A DNA stretch of 64,000 nt, from assembly GCA_029204225.1 (NCBI GenBank), contig CM055114.1, forward strand, positions 15,772,270 through 15,836,269. The letters run 5' to 3'. A model generated the notes under the pieces. It was not told the origin of the DNA and ran no database searches. It saw nothing but the letters and a program-made list of their open reading frames with translations. Every line of letters starts with the position of its first letter. Within the stretch, counting starts at the first letter, position 1. The position numbers were made by a program, and so were the translations under genes. The stretch comes from Diphasiastrum complanatum. Taxonomy: Eukaryota; Streptophyta; Lycopodiopsida; Lycopodiales; Lycopodiaceae. Below are positions 51,346-61,988 of the stretch, one piece after another.

Positions 51346-51496
51346 AATTTGTAGGATTTTAATTTAGTCATGTGTGTGTCTATGCATGCACAGTTCCTAT
51401 AGCATAGTCCGAGCTTTTATAGGTATTGAGTCAAAGCTACGAGGGCAATACCAACATATAAATCAATTTTCCATCTCCAATTAACCACAAACCATA

Positions 51497-52470
51497 ACCC
51501 TAACAATTTTAATGATGACAGGAATCCATTGAGGATGCAAGGGGGGCTAACTGGCTCCTCGATTGAGTTGTCTATGCCGATTGGGTGTCTTGCCTAAAAA
51601 TGATGATACAAAAGAGGCATATGGTGTGCAAGTCGTTGACATTCTTGAACCTCATGGTTCACCACATCGAAATGAGAAAAGTGTGTCTGCTACTTTAAAC
51701 TCAATAACTCTAAAAGGTTCATTTGGATTCAAGCAAGTAACCACTTCAAAGTGTTAAGTTTGAAGTAGCAGCATCCTTTTCTCTCTTCGATGCTACCAAC
51801 CGCAAGGTTCAAGGATTGCCATGGGCCTACACATCATTTTTCTCTTTAGTGTCTTCATAGCAGAGACGCCCCCTCGTTACGTACAAGTCACTTGTGGGGC
51901 TAGTGAGCCTCTTATTGATGTCTACTCCTCAATGTGGTTCAATTTGGATCATCATTGTTACTTGGACTTGAAATACCCTAAACCCTAACAATATTGATGA
52001 ACACACGAATCCATTGAGGATGCAAAGGGGGCTAACTGGCTTCGCGATCGAGTTGTCTGTGCCGATTGGGTGTCCTGACTAAAAATGGAGATACCAAAAA
52101 GACATATGGTGTGCAGGTCATGGACGTTCTTGAACCTCATGGTTCACCACATCAAAATGAGGAAAGTGTGTCTGCTACTTCAAACTCAATAACTCTAAAA
52201 GGTTGCATGAGGTTCATTCGGATTCGAACAAGTGTCCACTTGTAACCACTTTGAAGTGTTGAGTTTGAAGTAGCAACATCTTTTTCTCTCTTCGATGCTA
52301 CGAATCGTCAGACTCAAGGACTGCCACCATGTTCCTCTTTGGTCTCTTCATATATAGGATAGACACCCCCTCGTTACGCACGAGTCACTTGCGGGGCCAG
52401 TGAGCCTCCTATTGATGTGTACTCCTCAATGTGGTCTAATTTGGGTCATCATTGTTGTTTGACCTTGAAT
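51497..52470. repeat. Tandem duplication, period about 486 bp
   Basis: Two adjacent copies (51497-51982 and 51983-52470) share many blocks, for example gaatccattgaggatgcaa, atggtgtgca, cttgaacctcatggttcacc and actcctcaatgtgg. No coding signal is recognised. Confidence 0.9.
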
Positions 52471-53182
52471 ATGACAATACATATGTGTTGGTATTGACGT
52501 TGTAGCTATGAGGCAATATACATAAAAATCTTAGTTAATAAGTGAGAGGGATTTGGCACCCTGCGTGTGTAAGTCCAACCCGATGATCACATAGAGATTT
52601 GATTAATTAGTTACAAGTGAATAAAAGGACTTTAGGCCTTTTGGGGGGACTTTTAATGTCGCAGGGCCTAAATGTCAAGTTAGTGAATAAAGTTGGGTTT
52701 CCCTCCAATTTGGACGGTTCCCACTCTTTTTTAAATTTAATATTAGGGAGGCAGAAATGGACCAATAGGATTCAGAGACTAGAGTCCTCCTCTCTACTAT
52801 AAAAAGGGAATGTCCTTGCTCTCTATCACTTTTCCTCCATCTCTCATGCTTTCTTTGGATTTTGCTAATTGTTGGATCTGAATGTTGTTCGGATTGCATG
52901 TTGTATTACTTTTTATGAGAGACAAAGGAAGAGAGAGAAAGAGTAAGCTATCTTGTTGTGGATCATAGTGTTAATGGATTGTAGTGTTAGTGGATGTAGT
53001 GTTAATGGATCTTAGGGTTAATGAATGTTAGAGTAGAATGTGAATCTTCCATTCATGCTGAAATCTGAACTGTACTATCGCTCTCATGGGAACGAATCTA
53101 TGCGTGACAACTAACTTCGTCTCTTGATGCTATATTGATTAGATCTTGGATCCAAGTTAGGCAAGGAAAGAAACCCACTACA
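52471..53182 (+). repeat. E2 5' LTR (left edge approximate)
   Basis: Contains a CCAAT-like box at about 52762 and a TATA box (TATAAAAAG) at 52798-52806. It ends in CA directly before the primer site. Confidence 0.65.
52798..52806 (+). promoter_or_regulatory. TATA box of the E2 LTR promoter
   Basis: TATAAAAAG, about 36 bp downstream of an accaat box, inside the LTR. Confidence 0.6.
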
Positions 53183-53204
53183 ATTTTGGCGTCGTTTCCG
53201 GGGA
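53183..53204 (+). other. E2 primer-binding site (tRNA-Asp type)
   Basis: attttggcgtcgtttccggg resembles the common plant gypsy primer site TGGCGCCGTTGCCGGGGA, with two to three changes. Confidence 0.8.
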
Positions 53205-53499
53205 GCTACGCCAATTTTTCAGTTTGCAGCATGTTTTGTGAATGGTTAGCTTGCATTAGGTATCTTGTCGTGGCATGAATAGTGTTAGATCTACATTTAG
53301 GATTAGTTTGGGAGTGATTTTGCTTGATTTGAGTGGATTTGCTTGTTTGAAATCTAATCTGATTGTAGAACAGGGGAAGCTATTCAGAACACCAATCTTA
53401 AGATCCATTTGGATCTGAGATATCAGAAAAAACAACAAAAATTGGTCAAATCTGCCAGATTTTGGTCAAAAGGAGACAAAAATCGTCATCAAAGTTGAT

Positions 53500-54200
53500 A
53501 ACTTTTTGTTCTATTTCAGAAAACCTTCGCCGAGTTGTAGAATACTTCAATTTTGATCATAGAACCTTTAGTTTGAAGGGCGAACAATCCTTCCCAACAA
53601 ATTTCTAGAAACATCAAAAAAATCGTCAAAAAACACAAAAAAATCACCAAAACCCTAAAAATACAAGAAAAAACACCTTTGTCCGATTCACTGTGCATAG
53701 GTGTGATTCAGATCTATCTACTGCTAGGTCGACAAAGATTAATACCAAAAATCAAAGGTTTTTTAGAGGATCAGTTGTCATATTGCCATATTTTTACCAA
53801 AAAAGTCATTTTTTTGCAAAAATACCAGTATTACTCTTGATCCTTTGCCAAGACCTTCATTGAGTTTCCAGAACATTCTATTTATAGTAGAATACTATTT
53901 CTGAGTTCGTCAAAGATTCTTCTTGTCCAGATCATAGAAAATCTTGATTTTTACCCTCGCCAAACTATAGAAACCATGTTGTTTTGTGTCAGAAACCTTC
54001 GTCGGGTTTACCCTAGCTTTATTTGTGTCAGATCTTGCATCTGAGAGTTCGACAAAGGTTATTTCCATAAAAATTGCCAGAAAAGTTGATTAGAGTATTT
54101 TTTTCTCAAAATAACATTGTTGAACCTTCTCCAAGCCAATCTTCGCCTAGGGAACCTTTGCCAGTACTTTTTTTAGATTCTGATTTTCTAGATCATCTCT
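53500..54200 (+). repeat. E2 leader with recurrent CTTTGCCGAG-type motifs
   Basis: Short related words (accttcgccgag, cctttgccaag, cctcgccaaac, accttcgtcggg and the inverse-like cgacaaag) recur roughly every 40-110 bp. The same array is present in E1 (29190-29825, reversed). No ORF spans it. Confidence 0.7.
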
Positions 54201-54416
54201 GTCAAAATTCAGGTCAAATCTGATACAGTCTGATTTGGATTTTGTGAAAATTTTCATTTTTGAAAAGTATCGATTGATTGAATTTCGAAATCTTTTTCAC
54301 GATATAGCCATCAAATTCTTGAAAAGTGAAATAGATCTACTAGATTTGATCTGAGATAGTTTTGATTAAAAAATCTAGATCCAATCTCATTGTCTGCTTG
54401 ATTTGAATTTCTTAAG

Positions 54417-56195
54417 ATGGCTACTCTTGGAGCTGCCCCTGGAGGTGCTCCTCAGGAAGTCAATCCTATCATTGATAGAGCACCCCATTTGGATCTACCC
54501 AAATACAATGGGTTAACGGATCTAGTTAGATTTCTTTGGATCTATGTTGAATCCTGTGAAGTCTATGGTGAAATTTTCTCTCAAGATAAACTTGAGTTTT
54601 TTCCTATGGCGTTAAAAAGCGCATCACAAGATTGGTACTATAATCAAGATGAAACTGAGCGTACAGATTGGGAGGTTGTTATACGAGCTCTTATCACATG
54701 GTTCAAACCTCAAAAGTTTATGAAAGACCCTTTCCTACTTTTAAGTAAAATTAAAATGGAAAAGTGAGAAATGGTTTGAGATTACATTGAACGGGTGAAA
54801 CGTCTCAGATCTGAGTGCAAACCTGAGTTGATAAACAAAAATGCCATGATTATGTGGTTTTTGTCAGGTTTATCTAGGATCAGATGTGAGCTGAAATGTC
54901 ATAATGAGTATGCCCTCTTGCAAAATGCGATGGATGATGCAATTCGGGAGGAGGATGAAGATTCAGATGATGAGCTGAATATCAGTTTGTTGCCTTATAC
55001 AACAAGACTAACCACTACGACATCCACCAATATTGCATCAACAAATGTCAACACTACTATAGAAATTATGCTCAATGAGCTCGAGAAACTCAGGAAGAAC
55101 CAACAGAAATAGATGAAAAAGTTGCAGTCGCAATTTGATGAGAAGATCAAAGCATTGGAAGATTTCCACGAACAAGCGAACAAGAAACCTGAGAAGTTTG
55201 CGAAGACTTTTCCTACCAGGGAAAATGTCTGGTATTGTATTTGTATAGGAAGTCACACAGTGAACGAGTGTCCTCAATTGAAAAAATGAATGGAAATGAG
55301 TGTTTGCCATTTGTGTAATTCGTCTGATTACGAGACTGCTTTTTGAAACTTCAATCCTTTGATAATTTAGCAACAATATGCCCAAATGAGATATCGAGAA
55401 CCACAATATGGAGAAAATCCAACAGCTAGACCTCGACAATCTGCTCTTGGATACCCGGAATGTTTAGCCTTGCCTGCCCCACCAAAGCACTCTGCTCCTC
55501 CTGCCAATTTGATGAAATCAGAACCGTACATAAGTGTCAAGCAATGGAACTATGGTATGGTAATGATCAAGAAGGTGGATCTTCAGAACAATATGCTATT
55601 TATGCTGTCGCGCAACAACAAGCATCTAGAAACTGGACCAGAGCACCACTTGGATGCTTTGCATGTGGAGAAAATCATAGAGTTGCATAATGTCCAAATA
55701 AAGGAAAATCTGTACCATTGTGTCATGGATTGTGATTATGGGCATTGCTATAAAGATTGTCCAGCGAGACCGAAGCCACCACCAGCTATAGCTCCTATAA
55801 ATTTGATAACAATCAAGCAAAGACCAGTAGCTCAGAATAAATCAAGTGCACCCTTGATGGTGGTCACCAGAGCACAGAAGCAGAAAGAACCAGTAGCGGA
55901 TCTGGTACTTGCTGAATCTATACCATTAATCGATATACCAACAACATCTGGAGTCTATCCAAACCTTCATGTAGAAAAATGAATATATCAGGATATGAGG
56001 CAGTGGATTAAACATCTAGAAGAAGAAGAGCAGCTTGAAGCTGCTAAAGCAACAGCCGAAGTTCATCCTTCACCATTGCAGCCACCAAGAAATTCATGTA
56101 CAGATATGAATGATCAATTGCATCATCATGAAGAACCCATTGGGAGAGTTCTTGAAGTTGATGCCAAAAGCAAAAGAAGTCCTGACTCTTCGTGT
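54417..56195 (+). pseudogene. Gypsy-type Gag of E2, several stops
   Basis: The frame starts with the ATG at 54417 and reads LDLPKYNGLTD, ALKSASQDWYY and a WFKP..FMKDP segment of the Retrotrans_gag type. Knuckle motifs follow but are less well kept than in E1. All the main open segments are in one frame, broken by TGA at 54765-54767, TAG at 55110-55112, TGA at 55287-55289 and others. At two of these sites E1 retains CAG (29097-29095) and CGA (28922-28920). The end carries an internal deletion (about 25 codons relative to E1) and then the junction with D. Confidence 0.8.
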
Positions 56196-57064
56196 CTTTG
56201 ATCAACATCAAGGAATTTCCTATCATCAACAAATCATCCATGAAAATGGTCAGTATCACAAATCCTTTCCTACTCTTTTGATGTAGACATTATAGTCTGA
56301 TTGAGTAGGATTGAAGTCTAGAGACTTCAGAAGACCATCAAGCCTTTTGTACCAGGCTCGTGATGCCTGTTTTAGACCGTAGATGCATCTCTACAATCGA
56401 CAGACATATTGTCTGTTGTTGGAGACTTCATAGCCTTCAGCTTGCTTCATGAAAATTTTCTCCTCTAGGTCTCTATGGAGAAAGGCTATTTTCATGTCAA
56501 TCTGGTGAATTTCTAGATTGTACTGTGTGGCGTATGCAAGGAGCAATCTTATGCTTGTCATCTTGACCATGGGCGAATATGTGTCGAAATAGTCGACACC
56601 ATATCTCTGCATCTAGCCCTTCGCGACAAGCCTTGCTTTGTAGTGGCCAATGGTGCCATCTGATTTTAGCTTCTTCTTGTACACCCATTTGCAGTCGAAT
56701 ACTTTTCTATTTTTTGGCAATGGCTCTAATGTCCATGCCTCGTTTCGCCTCATCGACTCGATCTCTTCTGACATTGCCTGTTTCCAGAATTTTTCCACTA
56801 GACTCTGGATAGCTTCTTGATATGTAGCTGGCTCTTCTGTGAAGCTGCAGTACTCAAAGCACGTGTCTTCACTCCATTGAAGATTGTCAAAATAGCAGTC
56901 TGGAGGTCTTCTTTGTCTTGTTGACCTTCGAGGTTTGTTTCTTGTTCGTGGGGTTGATTCTCTGTCTCCTGCTGCTCTGGAGTCTGGGGTCCTGCATTCT
57001 GATTTGATGACTATCCTCGATCTCCCTATTGAATAGGCAGCAGTGTGAAGATCTCATGGCCTCT
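56196..57064 (-). pseudogene. Copia element D, reverse transcriptase part
   Basis: Reading leftward: NEAWTLEPLP, CKWVYKKKLKSDG, HYKARLVAKG, YSPMVKMTSIRLLLA, IDMKIAFLHRDLEEKIFM and MDDLLMIGN. These are the copia RT blocks, with Met in place of Val/Tyr-side residues at the DD box. Several stops are present. The 3' RT, RNase H and LTR are lost at the junction with E2 at ~56195. The split from the integrase half at 57064 is due to element C. Confidence 0.85.
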
Positions 57065-57711
57065 TGTGAAAAATACAGATCCTAAGTGGATCTAAACTCC
57101 AAGATCATTGGCTTGAATGCTTGCACTCCAAACTACATAAGCTAGGAATTGGCAACACATTCTATGCTACCTAGAATGCAAAGAACTTGATCAAAAAGCA
57201 TTTATCACAAATGGAAACTTCCATAAACATCAAGTGCGGCCCAAAATAGCATTATACAGTCCATAATACATCAGCCTACCACTTTTGGAAAGCACCTAAG
57301 ATCATACACACAAAGCTTGAACTCAATCACTACACAATGCCAACAATGGAAGGAGAACCCAATAGAAAAATCTCTCATTAAGCAAATGAATACAATGGAT
57401 CTGCTCCAACCTGTTTCTCCACGGCCTACCTGCTATATATAGTTGAGAGAGATGACTCTCTCTCCTCTCTCTAGACCCTCCTTACCTAAAATATGCCCTA
57501 TATAGGTAAAATTGGCATATATGTCCAAAATACATGAAAATGGACTCATTTCGAAGGTCTTGAAGTTTGACACTTCTTCATACTGAAAAAATACACTTAC
57601 TAAAAATATCTAGACCTGTTTCACACGTGTGAAAAGTCATATCCTAAACTATGTGCCATTTTTAGCAATTTTGGCCTAAAACTAGACAAGGAAATGTTGA
57701 CAATTTTCACA
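57065..57711 (-). repeat. Element C 3' LTR (left copy, 647 bp)
   Basis: The plus strand starts TGTGAAAAATACAG and ends CAATTTTCACA, so the ends form a TGTGAAAAT/ATTTTCACA inverted repeat. It contains a TATA-like CTATATATAG (57433-57442) and TTCACACGTGTGAA (57620-57633). Confidence 0.96.
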
Positions 57712-57721
57712 CTCCCTCTTC
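57712..57721 (-). other. Element C polypurine tract
   Basis: The minus strand reads gaagagggag, abutting the 3' LTR. Confidence 0.85.
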
Positions 57722-57724
57722 AAC

Positions 57725-60700
57725 TTAACTTGCTAGTTTTACAACACTACTTTGTTCCAACTTAAGAATGATCTCCATCATCAGAATAGATCTCTTCTCA
57801 AGGATCCTAATATGTACAAAATAGGACACAACATAATTGATATAGATAATAGTGTCCATATAGGATGCTTCACTATTTCTTACATCAATTTTACATAGAA
57901 TCATAAAAATGGTACATGTAAAAGAACATAGAATCTCAATTAATGAATTCCTCCATGTATCCATCTCTGGTTTCTCTGTAAAATAGCAGCAAACAAGTTG
58001 TAAATGAAAGTGATCAACAAGTGTTTGCATGCCTCCTCCACATTTCACTATACATATAGTGAATGCAACATGTATCTCCATGAATGAACTTCCATCACCA
58101 CCTTGCCTTTGTAGATCTTCAATCCATGAAAGCCTTTGAGTGAATGAATGCCAAAAAGATGTGTTCCCTACTCCATTTGAATGACCAAAACCTGAACTTG
58201 AAATACTTGAAGTACCTCCACAAGATTTGCACACAACGCTTGATCCTACAATGTCAACAAGTTGCCAATTTGCCAACACTAGAATACTAGATCTTGAACT
58301 TTGTTCAAAAGAAAACATATTGACCACTTCAATACCTTTCAAGATCTGAATGAATTCATGTACTTGATCATACAAACCAGCAATGATAACTATTCCATCT
58401 CCAAGATCCAAAGGATGCAAAACTATGGAACTAGTTTTATTGAAATTTGACAATTTCAACACATTGACATAACAATGTTCATACATGAGATTAGGCAAGT
58501 GAGGTAGAGTAAGAAGACACTTCCTTGCAGCTCCAAAGACCTTACTTGAACCTTCAAGAACCTGTAAAAACAGATCCAAAATGCCTTGACCATTTGTCTC
58601 TTCTTTGATGCTTTTCACTAGCTTCGAATTGCCACTTGTCTCTTGGTGTTGATGAAGCAATCCAAGATCAACCTCTTGATCTTCCAATAAGACATCAAAG
58701 ATCTTGCATATGTGAACATCTTCAGATCTGAAACTCTGAAGATACTCCCTCTCAAACACATGATTAAGATCCCACAAGATCTCATCAATGCTCAAATTTG
58801 ACCCTTCACTATAGTTAGTGAAAACAATGCCACCATCATAAACCAAAAGATAGATTCCAACATTTCCATTTAACATGAAGTAGAGTAGGTGAAGATGAGT
58901 ATCAAACCTAATCAAAACAGCCCTCTTGAGTTCATAACAAACCTCAATAAGCTCACCAATGATATCTCCCTTGCCTTGAAGAAGTTGCCACTTGAGTTGC
59001 TCCATGTAGTCTTCTTCAACCAACCTTTTGCCATTTTGACCATGAATGAACAATCCACCAAAATCATAGAATGCTTTGAGTTGATGAAGAGATGTTAGAT
59101 CCATGCTTTGGATCTTCCCAAGAACCACTCTTCCATTGCCCTTTCCTTCACAAGACTCCCTCTTAATGCTAGCACCACAAAAGTTAGAAACCTCCCTCTT
59201 GATAGTTGCACCATAAGAAGTAGAAGACTCTTGAATATTAGAAGCCAAGAAAAGAATCCTTAGTACCTTCAACATAAGAGTGATTGAAGTACTCTCTCTT
59301 TTCAAACATGAACTTCTACTCAATGATTTAGGTAATGAGTCATATGATAATGATTCTTCCTCACTATCGTTCATAAAAACATCATTCAAAGTACATCCTA
59401 CTTTGAACACTTCACATACTTCTCTTCCTTTTGACTTGTGATCTCCCTCACCAAGTCTCATGATAGAAACCTTTGATCTACTCTTTTTATGAAGAAATGT
59501 GACACCACTTGTTGCACAAATGATTTTATCACAAAAAGATGTAAAAGAACCATTTCCTTCAAGCATGCTCAAAGCACCATCATCTTTTCCCACATGATTA
59601 CATACATCAATATGAAAAGAATTAGAAGAACAACCATCTTCTTGCAAAGAATGACACTTAGCATCTCCATCTTTTTCCATATGAACAAACAAGTCATTAG
59701 CAACAATCACTTCCAAAGAAGAATCTTCATCAACTCCATTGATGAAGTTAGCTCCTTCCTTACCTTTTCCATTTTTGCACTTGCCATCTAGCACCATTGA
59801 AGAACCAACAAGCCTTGGAAGTCCATGAGTAGAAGAGTACAAACATGATGCTAATTTAGCTCCACATGACTCCATATGACTAGTAGGTAACACTAGTGCA
59901 TCTTCAAGATCCAATGGATCCAAAAAATTGACCATAGATTCACCAAAGCTTGCCAAGTTAGCACAACAATTATCATCTCCAAGAAGTACATTAGATCTCA
60001 ACCTAGATCTAGCATTTTGTTTCTTATGGCATTCATTTGCAAAATGTCCTTTTATCCCACAATAAAAGCACTTGAACTTTGACTTATTGTTCTTAGTAGA
60101 AGAGGAAGAGGAAGAGTGATCATCATGATCAAAGTTACCACCTTTGGACCATTTCCCTTTGCCTTTACCTTTGCCCTTGAATTTGCCTTTTGTGAAGAAA
60201 GCCTCTTCACCTCCACCTTGCAAGGATGCACCATCAAGCTTTGATTGCAACCTATGTTCTTCAGCCAATAAGATTTCTTGCAAGTCAACCACACTTGGCA
60301 AGACTCTTTGAATGGCAAAACTTTGCACAAGGTTAGCATGTTCATTTAGCAAACCATTCAACATAACTTGGACTATTTCACCATCTTTTATGTTCTCATC
60401 AATGCATGCTAAATCATCACTTAGGGACTTAACTCTCAAGATAAATGCATGAGCACTTTCACCCTCTCTTTGCCTACTAGAAAATATTTGTCTCCTTAGG
60501 GTCAATACCCTATATGTGGACTTTGATTCAAAGAGCTTCTTTAAGGCATTCCATGCCTCACTTGCACTTTGACACTTTCCAACTTCCTTGAGAAGTTCAT
60601 TTGTAACATTCATTTTAATGATATGAAGAGCCCTTTTGGCCTTCTTATCAAACCTTTGTTGCTCTTGAAGTGTGAGAGGTCTCTCTTCAATTTCTGCAAC

Positions 60701-60817
60701 TATGTCCATGAGTTCATTCAACTCAAGTAAGGACTCCATCCTCACTTTCCAAGTAGAGTAGTTTGATGAACTCAACCTTTCACTAGACTCTAGCATGATC
60801 CCACCATTGGAAGCCAT
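57725..60817 (-). CDS. Element C ORF: copia-type Gag (N-terminus) fused to a ~760-residue domain of unknown function
   Basis: The frame is 1030 codons, uninterrupted, with the ATG at 60817. Residues 1-~240 are a Gag of the copia UBN2 type (LESSERLSSSNYSTWKVRME, close to the starts of the H and I Gags). A basic Gly/Lys stretch follows, then a CCHC knuckle at ~250-263 (CFYCGIKGHFANEC). After that, where copia elements have protease (D-S-G-A-S), none is found, and no integrase, RT or RNase H motif occurs to the end. The unknown part has a Ser/Cys/Gly-rich first half with a small repeat (GATIKRE/GASIKRE), a hydrophobic-rich second half, and a strongly apolar run near 958-977 (IEILCSFTCTIFMILC). 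The C-terminal ~130 residues resemble a frame in element K. The absence of stops fits recent insertion. I cannot assign a function to the unknown part. Confidence 0.92.
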   Translation of the reverse strand: MASNGGIMLESSERLSSSNYSTWKVRMESLLELNELMDIVAEIEERPLTLQEQQRFDKKAKRALHIIKMNVTNELLKEVGKCQSASEAWNALKKLFESKSTYRVLTLRRQIFSSRQREGESAHAFILRVKSLSDDLACIDENIKDGEIVQVMLNGLLNEHANLVQSFAIQRVLPSVVDLQEILLAEEHRLQSKLDGASLQGGGEEAFFTKGKFKGKGKGKGKWSKGGNFDHDDHSSSSSSTKNNKSKFKCFYCGIKGHFANECHKKQNARSRLRSNVLLGDDNCCANLASFGESMVNFLDPLDLEDALVLPTSHMESCGAKLASCLYSSTHGLPRLVGSSMVLDGKCKNGKGKEGANFINGVDEDSSLEVIVANDLFVHMEKDGDAKCHSLQEDGCSSNSFHIDVCNHVGKDDGALSMLEGNGSFTSFCDKIICATSGVTFLHKKSRSKVSIMRLGEGDHKSKGREVCEVFKVGCTLNDVFMNDSEEESLSYDSLPKSLSRSSCLKRESTSITLMLKVLRILFLASNIQESSTSYGATIKREVSNFCGASIKRESCEGKGNGRVVLGKIQSMDLTSLHQLKAFYDFGGLFIHGQNGKRLVEEDYMEQLKWQLLQGKGDIIGELIEVCYELKRAVLIRFDTHLHLLYFMLNGNVGIYLLVYDGGIVFTNYSEGSNLSIDEILWDLNHVFEREYLQSFRSEDVHICKIFDVLLEDQEVDLGLLHQHQETSGNSKLVKSIKEETNGQGILDLFLQVLEGSSKVFGAARKCLLTLPHLPNLMYEHCYVNVLKLSNFNKTSSIVLHPLDLGDGIVIIAGLYDQVHEFIQILKGIEVVNMFSFEQSSRSSILVLANWQLVDIVGSSVVCKSCGGTSSISSSGFGHSNGVGNTSFWHSFTQRLSWIEDLQRQGGDGSSFMEIHVAFTICIVKCGGGMQTLVDHFHLQLVCCYFTEKPEMDTWRNSLIEILCSFTCTIFMILCKIDVRNSEASYMDTIIYINYVVSYFVHIRILEKRSILMMEIILKLEQSSVVKLAS

Positions 60818-61975
60818 GATTCTAATGTTTCTTCAACTTTTAGGTTTTGTCCTAAAGCACTTAGCACTCACTTTTCTCTCAACAAATGATAGATAAAGAG
60901 ATCTATGAAGATTTAGGACCCTAAAACACTTCTATCTTGAACCTAGATGGTTTCCAAGCATAGAAAGGAAGATTGAAACACATGCAACACTTTGCACACA
61001 CTAAGAATGGATTACAAAATCAAACCAACCTGAACACACTCTTGCTTAAGCTCTCAAACTTTCCAGCAAGTGACCAAATCAAGTTATGGTGTGAAGAGTT
61101 ACTTGCATTCTTAGAAAATACCCAAAACTAGGATGCCAAGATTACCTAGTAATGAACAAACTTGATCAACATATGATCAACACACTAAGATATTGATTCA
61201 ACCTATAAAACCACATGTAAACCACACTTCTAAAAGTTTATAAACTCCAGCAAGTGATAAATACAAGATTTAGAGGTGAATGAATGAGCACACTTAGTGA
61301 ATCACAAGACTAGCTTCACTATCTTGTCAAATCTTGGTGTTTAGATGTAGATCTAAGATCACTTCACATGAGAATGTTCCTCAACCTGTTAAGAACCTGA
61401 AAACACACTTGCATAATGGTTAACACCTTCCAGCAAATGCTCCAATCAAATTACATAAGGAGAGTTACTTACATGCTCAACAAAGTACACCAAAAATTAT
61501 GCCAAAATTGATGACAATCTTTACAATATGCTCTTCACAATGGAGCTTGCAATATGTTCACCCAAAAAGGGGATCTTTCATCCAAATGGGAGCTTTGCTC
61601 AGCCTTTAGGAGAATTACAACTCACTCAAAAGAGCATTTGTCATCCACTTAAGGAGAAGTTTCATCCACTTAAGGAGAGTGTTCATCCAAGAATGGAGAT
61701 TGTCAACAATAGGATTGAAAAGAACATTGTTAGTATTGAATATGCACAAGCCTCACAATCACAAATGATTAGGTGTTATGATCTGATCCAAAATAGTTTC
61801 TTTTCAGCCTCTGATCTTCAATAGACCTGAAATATGCTTTTGATCCACAAGTTCAACTCACAAAACAAAGGTTAGTAAGATTTGATCAACAAAGCAATGC
61901 AAAATCATGCTAGAACTTGATCAAACATCCAAATATCACCAAAAATGGAATACTTACTATGAATAGAAGCCAACC
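60818..61975 (-). other. Element C leader with internal repeats
   Basis: Imperfect repeats of ccagcaa(g/a)tg...caaatcaa...agagttactt occur near 61072 and 61432, with a partial one near 61247. A short tandem array of ttcatccacttaaggaga lies at about 61636-61690. The plus-strand ORF there (61528-61824) reads through this repeat and is not considered a gene. Confidence 0.7.
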
Positions 61976-61988
61976 AGCTCTGATACCA
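61976..61988 (-). other. Element C primer-binding site (tRNA-iMet type)
   Basis: The minus strand reads TGGTATCAGAGCT, immediately adjoining the LTR start at 61989. Confidence 0.93.

Larger units (their letters stand above)
52471..56195 (+). mobile_element. Gypsy copy E2 (plus): 5' LTR, leader and gag; 3' part missing
   Basis: A 5' LTR ending at 53182 (cactaca) is followed by a tRNA-Asp-type primer site. A ~1.2 kb leader and a gag frame from 54417 come next. The copy stops at ~56195, where minus-strand copia D begins, so protease and pol are missing. The LTR start lies near 52471-52487 but cannot be fixed without the 3' LTR. It is the same family as E1. Confidence 0.8.

Noticed and set aside
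61528-61824. 98-codon plus-strand ORF in the element C leader
   Set aside because: Built on a short tandem repeat and antisense to the element; no motif.
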